Source: DASRHT01 sp035650355 (GTDB taxonomy: Bacteria > Chloroflexota > Ktedonobacteria > Ktedonobacterales > Ktedonobacteraceae). From it: a stretch of DNA of 64,000 bases. Below, in pieces: positions 58,941 through 64,000 of this stretch (within the stretch, counting starts at the first letter, position 1; each line of letters begins with the position of its first letter). Position numbers and translations under genes: made by a program. The notes beneath the pieces are model-generated. The model saw nothing but the letters and a program-made list of their open reading frames with translations. It did not search any database and was not told the DNA's origin. The DNA is taken from assembly GCA_035650355.1 (NCBI GenBank), contig DASRHT010000077.1, forward strand, positions 30,715-94,714. Direction: 5' to 3'.

Positions 58941-60713
58941 CTATAGGCGTCGTCTGACTAATAATATAACGCCCTCGGCACGCGCTAAAACGCGGAACTG
59001 TTTGGAGTTGATCAACTGATTGAGTTCGTTAGCAGTGCCCACTTGATCTTCAGGAAAGACCGCTTGCAGGTCAACAATAACGTACTGAACGGTATTGTTG
59101 ATGCTTTTCTCTGAGGAGGAGAAGGTGATGGCCGGAAAGACCGTCACATAGAGCCGCTCGCTCAGGTGTGGATTAAGGTTGCTGCCCGCCGATACCGAGG
59201 CGTTGGGGGGAATCATGGAGAGCAACTGCTGGATATGCTGCTCACGCGTCCCTGGCAGGTGATCGGGCCAGAACGCGTTGAGCAAAGGACTCATGATGAT
59301 GAAATTAAGCGCCATCATGACAATGAGCCAGCCATAAATAAACCATTGCAGGCGCGTGGCAGAGGTAGTAACGGCCAGCGGAGTAAGGCGCTCGCTAAAA
59401 CGCTGCCACTGGTAATTGCCACTACGCACCAGGCGCGTTAACCGTGGCTGAATAAATGCCGTTGAACGGGTAAATGCAGGATGAACAACCACGGACTGGG
59501 CGACGTTAGCGCGCAGCAGCGCGAAATTGTTGCCCAGTGGCGCCAGCCATACAGGCATGCCCTTGCTCGCCCAGGATGGTCCCATCGTAGCGAATTGCTC
59601 AACGGACCTGCGCCAACCTGCATGTTCTTTCGCCTCGCCTCGCCACTGCTGCCATAAAGACACAAAACGGCTTGTGCCGTGAATAATGGCCAGCAGCATA
59701 AAGGGGATAATAGCGGCATTATAGTGAAAAACGCCGCTATAGAGGAGGGGATCGGTGCTGAGCAGATTGACAGCCAGGCTAGGCAAGGCCGGTAATAACC
59801 ATTCGGGGGCCAACAGTGCGAGAAAGCCGCCACCGCGCAGCAGATTCGCCAGGTAGTAGAGACGATCCAGCGTGATAAATGTCGTGAACAGCAACCAGGG
59901 GTGGAGCAGCAAATTGATGATCGCCGCGCCCGGCGAGCTTCCCAACGCCTCATAGCGGTACCAGTAGTTATTATGTTGCGCCCCAGGATAAAAATGCGGA
60001 ATGATCACCAGGAAAGCCAGCAGGCTCCAGATCAACCCTCCGACAATAAGCACAGTCCCCAGGCGTGGCAACTTATATTTCCAGATCACCAGGATACCGA
60101 GCATAGCGATAGCCAGCGGTATATCTTCTTTACAGGAGGCGGCAAGGATGCAAGCAATCAAAAACCAGATGTAGCGCCCGTAGGTAAGGGCAAGGATGGC
60201 ATAGAGCAGGAGGGGCGTTGCCAGGCTGACGGGATGAAAATCAAAAATGTTCAGGCTCAGCAGCGCAGGCATGAGCAGATAGACCAGCACCATCATCGGC
60301 GAGAGGAGCGGCCAGGCGGGCAAATACTTGCGCGTAAGCAGAAAAACAGGCAGAGCACCTGAGACTAGCGCCAGCGTCTGGAATACCAGCAGGATGCGCG
60401 GGTCGGCACCAAAGACATAGAGCAGGGAAAGGGGCAAAATAATCGGCTCAAAGTGGATCGCCAGGCGCGTGGGCGGCCCATACCAATCAGCTCCCTGATT
60501 GGTAAACTGGAATGGACGACCATGAATGGTATTCCAGAGCACCTGATCCATATTGCCCAGGTCAAAGGCGGTCGCCTTGAACGTGTCGTAGCGCAATACA
60601 GCCAGATAGCTGATCACCAGCGCGTATATCAGCATCAGCAGCGCCAGCAGCAGCCACGCGCTTCGTTCCTGAGTTTGCCGCGTAAAACGCAGGCGCAGAG
60701 CAGATATTTTCAT
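58941..60713 (-). CDS. DUF2079 polytopic membrane protein
   Basis: A 590-residue membrane protein with about ten hydrophobic segments. FDLGNMDQVLWNTIHGRPFQFTNQGADWYGPPTRLAIHFEPIILPLSLLYVF is the DUF2079 opening, followed by GALPVFLLTRKYLPAWP and LNIFDFHPVSLATPLLLYAI. The plan resembles glycosyltransferase-39-type membrane enzymes with a lipid-linked donor, but no catalytic residue is established. The last about 130 residues are soluble (external) and contain LIPPNASVSAGSNLNPHLSERLYVTVFPA. It lies alone between YggT and YdjM-like genes. Confidence 0.85.
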   Translation of the reverse strand: MKISALRLRFTRQTQERSAWLLLALLMLIYALVISYLAVLRYDTFKATAFDLGNMDQVLWNTIHGRPFQFTNQGADWYGPPTRLAIHFEPIILPLSLLYVFGADPRILLVFQTLALVSGALPVFLLTRKYLPAWPLLSPMMVLVYLLMPALLSLNIFDFHPVSLATPLLLYAILALTYGRYIWFLIACILAASCKEDIPLAIAMLGILVIWKYKLPRLGTVLIVGGLIWSLLAFLVIIPHFYPGAQHNNYWYRYEALGSSPGAAIINLLLHPWLLFTTFITLDRLYYLANLLRGGGFLALLAPEWLLPALPSLAVNLLSTDPLLYSGVFHYNAAIIPFMLLAIIHGTSRFVSLWQQWRGEAKEHAGWRRSVEQFATMGPSWASKGMPVWLAPLGNNFALLRANVAQSVVVHPAFTRSTAFIQPRLTRLVRSGNYQWQRFSERLTPLAVTTSATRLQWFIYGWLIVMMALNFIIMSPLLNAFWPDHLPGTREQHIQQLLSMIPPNASVSAGSNLNPHLSERLYVTVFPAITFSSSEKSINNTVQYVIVDLQAVFPEDQVGTANELNQLINSKQFRVLARAEGVILLVRRRL

Positions 60714-60821
60714 ATTTTTAACGCATTTCCGCTTGACTTCTCGGGATTCTGGGTGTATCCTCTCCCTCTATGGGGTCTCGGAGGTCGCCGTTCATGCTCG
60801 ACCCGCTTGAGGGCTTGAAAC

Positions 60822-61421
60822 CTAAACTGTAATTACCGACCACCAGACCCCGAGGGCCACTACAACCATAAATGCCCAGACGATGACAAACTCGGGCCAG
60901 GTTCCGGTACGAAAACGCCAGTGCGGATTGGGCGGAAACCCATAACGCTTACGGTTGGGCCAGAACAGCGGCACGCCTCCCTGAGTCAGCGCGTCAGCCG
61001 CTATATGCATGATTGCTCCAAATAACACACCAAAGAAGACCAGATGCGACGCCCCGACCAGTTGGGCCGGTAGGGACAAGCCATGCTGGCTTAGCAGATA
61101 GATTACCACCTGCTCTAACCCGATAGCAAGCAACGAACCAAAGATAAGTCCGAGGATGCTATGAAAGAACGTGCGATGGCCCGCAAGATGCTGGATCTCT
61201 TTGCTGACCACCCCCATCCTCCTGCCCAGCGTGCTGCGCGCATTATCGATATCGGGCAGAAGCGCGCCAAACCCCACCGCGAAGTAGTAGACGGCCTTTT
61301 TTACTAGCAGCACCAGAGGAATTGCCTTTGCCATCGTCAAAGGGTCGCCCGACAGGTGAATCATACTATCCAGCACCACGCCAGCCGTCAGGCCAATCAG
61401 CAGATGCGATCTACCTTCCAT
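60822..61421 (-). CDS. YdjM-like membrane-bound metal-dependent hydrolase
   Basis: A 199-residue protein with several membrane segments and the family's histidine/aspartate pattern: EGRSHLLIGLTAGV, FAVGFGALLPDIDNARSTLGRR, HLAGHRTFFHSILGL and GAIMHIAADALTQGGVPLFWP. YdjM-family (DUF457) proteins are membrane metal-dependent hydrolases of uncertain substrate; several are linked to the SOS response. AAAGGAAATGG lies before ATG 61421. It is divergent from the ClC gene, and a MITE occupies the space between. Confidence 0.85.
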   Translation of the reverse strand: MEGRSHLLIGLTAGVVLDSMIHLSGDPLTMAKAIPLVLLVKKAVYYFAVGFGALLPDIDNARSTLGRRMGVVSKEIQHLAGHRTFFHSILGLIFGSLLAIGLEQVVIYLLSQHGLSLPAQLVGASHLVFFGVLFGAIMHIAADALTQGGVPLFWPNRKRYGFPPNPHWRFRTGTWPEFVIVWAFMVVVALGVWWSVITV

Positions 61422-61498
61422 CCATTTCCTTTCTTGCGCGAAAGATACGTTTCCTATCTATCGGGATTGTAGGGGTAAAGCGCACGAATGTCAATATT

Positions 61499-61615
61499 CA
61501 GGGCTTCTCAAACGTTGTCTTTTCATCCAGAACGGCTCGCTTGCGAGCCGTTCTGGAGAGGAAGGTGCCGAAGGCACGAGCAGTCAAAGTGTGTAATGAC
61601 TTTTGAGAAGCCCTG
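61499..61615. mobile_element. MITE with terminal repeats and 10-bp target duplication
   Basis: A 117-bp element with perfect 14-bp terminal inverted repeats CAGGGCTTCTCAAA and TTTGAGAAGCCCTG. A 10-bp direct repeat, TGTCAATATT, flanks both ends (61489-61498 and 61616-61625), showing recent insertion. An internal CCAGAACGGCTCGC..GCGAGCCGTTCTGG hairpin occurs near the left. It has no ORF and must be moved in trans; the length of the duplication and the TIRs would suit an IS4/IS231-like transposase, but this is only an inference. Confidence 0.8.
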
Positions 61616-61634
61616 TGTCAATATTTTCCATTAA

Positions 61635-61663
61635 TTGCTATTTATGTCGTGGTACGATATAAT
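61635..61663 (+). promoter_or_regulatory. Putative promoter for the ClC channel gene
   Basis: TTGCTA (61635-61640), 17 bases and TATAAT (61658-61663) lie about 45 bases before ATG 61708. The -35 box starts about 10 bases from the MITE's target duplication, so the insertion lies just upstream of it. Confidence 0.6.
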
Positions 61664-61707
61664 TTTAGTAAAAGTGTCCAGGATACCATAAGACCATAAG
61701 GAGGAAC

Positions 61708-63555
61708 ATGTTGGCTGCTGCTTGGCAACATCTTGTTGATAAGTTGAACCGTTTAGGGCCTAATGAAGAGGCGGGAAGGCTGGGTGACTTTACCACCAGG
61801 CCGCGAGTTGTTTATATCTCCCTGCTGGCGATAGGGATCGGCGTTTTGAGCGCGTTCGTGGCACTGATCCTGCTACGCTTAATCGGTCTGTTCACCAATC
61901 TATTTTTTTTCCAGCGCTGGGGCTTTGACCTGGCCTCGCCAGCGGGGAACCATCTAGGGCCACTGGTCATACTGGTCCCGGTGATTGGCGCGCTCATTAT
62001 TGGCTTCATGGCGCGCTACGGCTCCGAGCGTATCCGGGGGCACGGCATCCCGGAGGCAATCGAAGCAATTTTGATTAACGGCAGCAAGGTGGAACCAAGA
62101 GTTGCTTTCCTGAAACCGCTTTCCTCCGCCATCTCGATAGGTTCCGGCGGCCCCTTTGGTGCGGAGGGACCTATTATTATGACCGGCGGGGCCTTTGGCT
62201 CGATGATCGCCCAGTTCATCCATCTTTCCAGCACTGAGCGCAAGATCTTGCTGGTTGCCGGAGCGGCGGGTGGTATGTCGGCGACCTTCTCGGCTCCCCT
62301 GTCTGCGGTCCTGCTCGCGGTTGAACTGCTGCTTTTCGAATGGAAGCCGCGCAGCCTGGTTCCGGTGGCGCTGGCAAGCGCGATTGCGGCCATCGTGCGC
62401 TACTATATCATCGGTCCCGGTCCCCTCTTCCCGGTACCCCCGCATGTGGCATTTATCGGTCCTATGGGTTTCCTTAGCTGCATCCTGGTTGGCTTGCTGG
62501 CCGGTCTCCTCTCGTCACTACTCACGGTGGCAGTCTACGCTTTTGAGGATGGGTTCCGCCTCCTGCCGATCCATTGGATGTGGTGGCCCGCGATTGGCGG
62601 CCTGATCGTAGGCATTGGCGGCTTTATTTTTCCGCAGGCGCTTGGAGTCGGCTATGATGTGATCGAGCAGATATTGCAGGGCCACTTTACGCTGCAACTG
62701 ATGCTGGGCATCCTGATTGTCAAGTCGATCATCTGGTCAGCTTCGCTCGGCTCTGGAACGTCAGGCGGCGTGCTGGCTCCACTCTTGATGATGGGAGGCG
62801 CGCTGGGTGGCCTGCTGGGACTCTTCCTGCCGAACGAGGGCACTGGCTTCTGGGCGCTCATCAGCATGGGCGCGATCCTGGGCGGAACGATGCGCTCGCC
62901 TTTCACCGGTGTAATCTTCGCGCTCGAATTGACGCACGACTTCAACGCTGCGCTTCCCCTGCTGATTGCTACGGTGATTGCCCACGGCTTTACCGTGCTG
63001 GTGATGCGCCGCTCGATCCTGACGGAGAAGGTGAGTCGCCGCGGCTACCATATGAGCCGCGAGTACTCCACCGATCCGCTGGAGATCCTTTTCGTGCGCG
63101 AAGTTATGCGCACCAATATTGTGGCGCTGCCAGCCTCCATTACCAAGCAAGACCTGGAGCAGTTGCTGATCACCAAGCCGAATCAGCACGGGCAGCGGCT
63201 CTATCCCGTCGTTGACGATCATGGGCAATTGCTTGGCGTCGCCACCAGGCACGATCTCCAGCACCTGACGCAGAAGATGCAGGAGAGCGATCATCTCCTG
63301 ACGAGCTGCATCCAGGCCAATCCAATTGTGGCTTACCCGGATGAGTCGCTGCGCCCCGTTGTCTACCGCATGGCGCAGACGGGCTTTACGCGCTTCCCGG
63401 TGGTTGAGCGCGATAATCCAAAGAAACTGGTGGGCATTGTCGGCTTGACCGATCTGCTCAAGGCCCGCTCACGCAGTCTGAACGAGGAACGCCAGCGCGA
63501 ACGTGTCCTACGCATGCGCATCCTCTTCCCAACCCGCACACGCGTTCCTAAATAA
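61708..63555 (+). CDS. ClC-type chloride channel/antiporter with CBS domain pair
   Basis: A 615-residue protein; GGAGG precedes ATG 61708. The ClC core is marked by SIGSGGPFGAEGPIIMTGGAFGSM (the gating GxGxxGPx and E motif), ATFSAPLSAVLLAVELLLFEW, the GSGTSGGVLAPLLMMGGALGG and FTGVIFALELTHDF filter-side segments. Two CBS domains follow (about 470-600; VREVMRTNIVALPASITKQDLEQLL and ANPIVAYPDESLRPVVYRMAQTGFTRFPVVE), likely to sense nucleotides. It moves chloride, perhaps with protons: a glutamate in the GAEGP loop is consistent with an antiporter. The tail is basic. Confidence 0.95.
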   Translation: MLAAAWQHLVDKLNRLGPNEEAGRLGDFTTRPRVVYISLLAIGIGVLSAFVALILLRLIGLFTNLFFFQRWGFDLASPAGNHLGPLVILVPVIGALIIGFMARYGSERIRGHGIPEAIEAILINGSKVEPRVAFLKPLSSAISIGSGGPFGAEGPIIMTGGAFGSMIAQFIHLSSTERKILLVAGAAGGMSATFSAPLSAVLLAVELLLFEWKPRSLVPVALASAIAAIVRYYIIGPGPLFPVPPHVAFIGPMGFLSCILVGLLAGLLSSLLTVAVYAFEDGFRLLPIHWMWWPAIGGLIVGIGGFIFPQALGVGYDVIEQILQGHFTLQLMLGILIVKSIIWSASLGSGTSGGVLAPLLMMGGALGGLLGLFLPNEGTGFWALISMGAILGGTMRSPFTGVIFALELTHDFNAALPLLIATVIAHGFTVLVMRRSILTEKVSRRGYHMSREYSTDPLEILFVREVMRTNIVALPASITKQDLEQLLITKPNQHGQRLYPVVDDHGQLLGVATRHDLQHLTQKMQESDHLLTSCIQANPIVAYPDESLRPVVYRMAQTGFTRFPVVERDNPKKLVGIVGLTDLLKARSRSLNEERQRERVLRMRILFPTRTRVPK

Positions 63556-63594
63556 GGTAGTTGAGCGGCTCCTCGTGATCTCAGTCAGCTCAGC

Positions 63595-63624
63595 CGCGAG
63601 AGGCTCAAGCTTGAGCCTCTCGCG
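63595..63624. terminator. 30-nt perfect palindrome after the ClC gene
   Basis: CGCGAGAGGCTCAAG and CTTGAGCCTCTCGCG form a perfect 15-bp palindrome with no loop spacer (63595-63624), 40 bases after the stop. It may terminate transcription of the ClC gene or be another palindromic repeat; the following T content (GTGTCTT) is low. Confidence 0.55.
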
Positions 63625-63766
63625 TGTCTTCACAAGCCGTATCCAGGTCGATCTGGGCAGAAAAATGCCCGCATTGACCACCCCACAACTCCCTCCCCAA
63701 AAGAGCCTTTCGCAAACCCTTGCTTTATCTGGCTTCTCATGCTATATTATGCCCATCGGGGGTCTA

Positions 63767-63862
63767 AATGGGGGTGGCGGCTCGCTTGAGCTTGAAACGC
63801 GTCCCGCTTTTCAGCAACCGTGCTATGTACGACGGCTGAATGGGGGTGGCGGCTCGCTTGAG
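63767..63862 (+). repeat. 24-bp direct repeats at 72-bp spacing
   Basis: The 24-bp sequence beginning AATGGGGGTGGCGGC and ending CTTGAG occurs at 63767-63790 and at 63839-63862, 72 bases apart, a multiple of three. The tail region 63863-64000 shows no complete gene; an ATG at 63976 has GGGAGG directly adjacent, which is too close to be convincing. Confidence 0.5.
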
Positions 63863-64000
63863 GGGTGCAACTAACTCATATGTAGAAGTCTTGCTAAAGT
63901 GCATTGGGCCGCTTTTCTTCGCAGAAAAGATGAAATACATCCAGCAGGCGGAGAAAGACAGAGGAAAAAGGGAGGATGAGCGACATAGAACTGGATCTTT

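Noticed and set aside
63767..63862. CRISPR array
   Set aside because: Only two direct repeats exist, with a single 48-base interval and no cas genes.
63503..63874. Plus-strand frame after the ClC gene
   Set aside because: It starts within the ClC gene in another frame and crosses palindromic and direct repeats; no coding evidence.

Overview
The window most likely comes from a Chloroflexota genome of the Ktedonobacteria type. This is an inference, not a proof. Supporting signs are a Gram-positive-like sporulation/translocation cluster (rpmH-rnpA-yidD-yidC-jag), a split glycine decarboxylase (gcvPA/gcvPB), soluble Ser/Thr kinases and PP2C phosphatases carrying zinc ribbons, a BMP-type nucleoside transporter, a DUF3536 GH57 protein, many small palindromic repeats and a group II intron. 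There is no rRNA, CRISPR array or complete insertion sequence.

Layout. 1-6.1 kb (all minus strand) looks like the edge of a natural-product cluster: a luciferase-like monooxygenase, a NusG/LoaP-like antiterminator, a beta-sandwich protein, a BtrH-like acyltransferase/peptidase, an alkaline-phosphatase-superfamily enzyme, and an open frame at the left edge in which a DegT aminotransferase N-terminus is fused in frame to the C-terminal part of a peptide-binding ABC protein. Two near-identical promoter blocks (4929-4999, 6229-6303) lie in front of its transcription units. 6.4-10.2 kb carries a thiolase, a MITE, a tRNA-Arg(CCU) gene split by a 644-nt ORF-less group II intron, cutA and a Dam-type methylase. 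10.3-16.4 kb is a purine-nucleoside-type ABC operon (bmp, two permeases, ATPase); the ATPase contains an in-frame nested palindromic insertion.

16.8-31.6 kb is mixed chromosomal content: receiver protein, ion channel, LysM-CHAP hydrolase, sigma-like/XRE pair, methyltransferase, Uma2 nuclease, Ffh, lipoprotein L,D-transpeptidase, two paralogous membrane proteins, GH57 and HNH genes. After tRNA-Pro(CGG), 32.4-35.0 kb holds a three-gene module resembling type VII (ESX) substrates plus an EspG-like partner. 36.5-42.7 kb contains rlmA, a P-loop kinase and the glycine cleavage operon gcvT-gcvH-gcvPA-gcvPB, whose intercistronic gaps hold strong hairpins. 43.1-48.5 kb holds a sedolisin-like protease, a PfkB kinase and the rpmH-rnpA-yidD-yidC-jag cluster. 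48.7-55.5 kb is a phosphosignalling block (PP2C, kinase-TPR, PP2C, VWA, FHA). 55.7-63.6 kb carries der, prs, a YggT-like protein, DUF2079 and YdjM-like membrane proteins and a CBS-domain ClC channel.

The most unusual sequence features are the tRNA group II intron, a dispersed palindrome whose stem changes from copy to copy while its loop stays constant (once nested and translated inside a gene), MITEs with clear target duplications, and the chimeric gene at the left edge.
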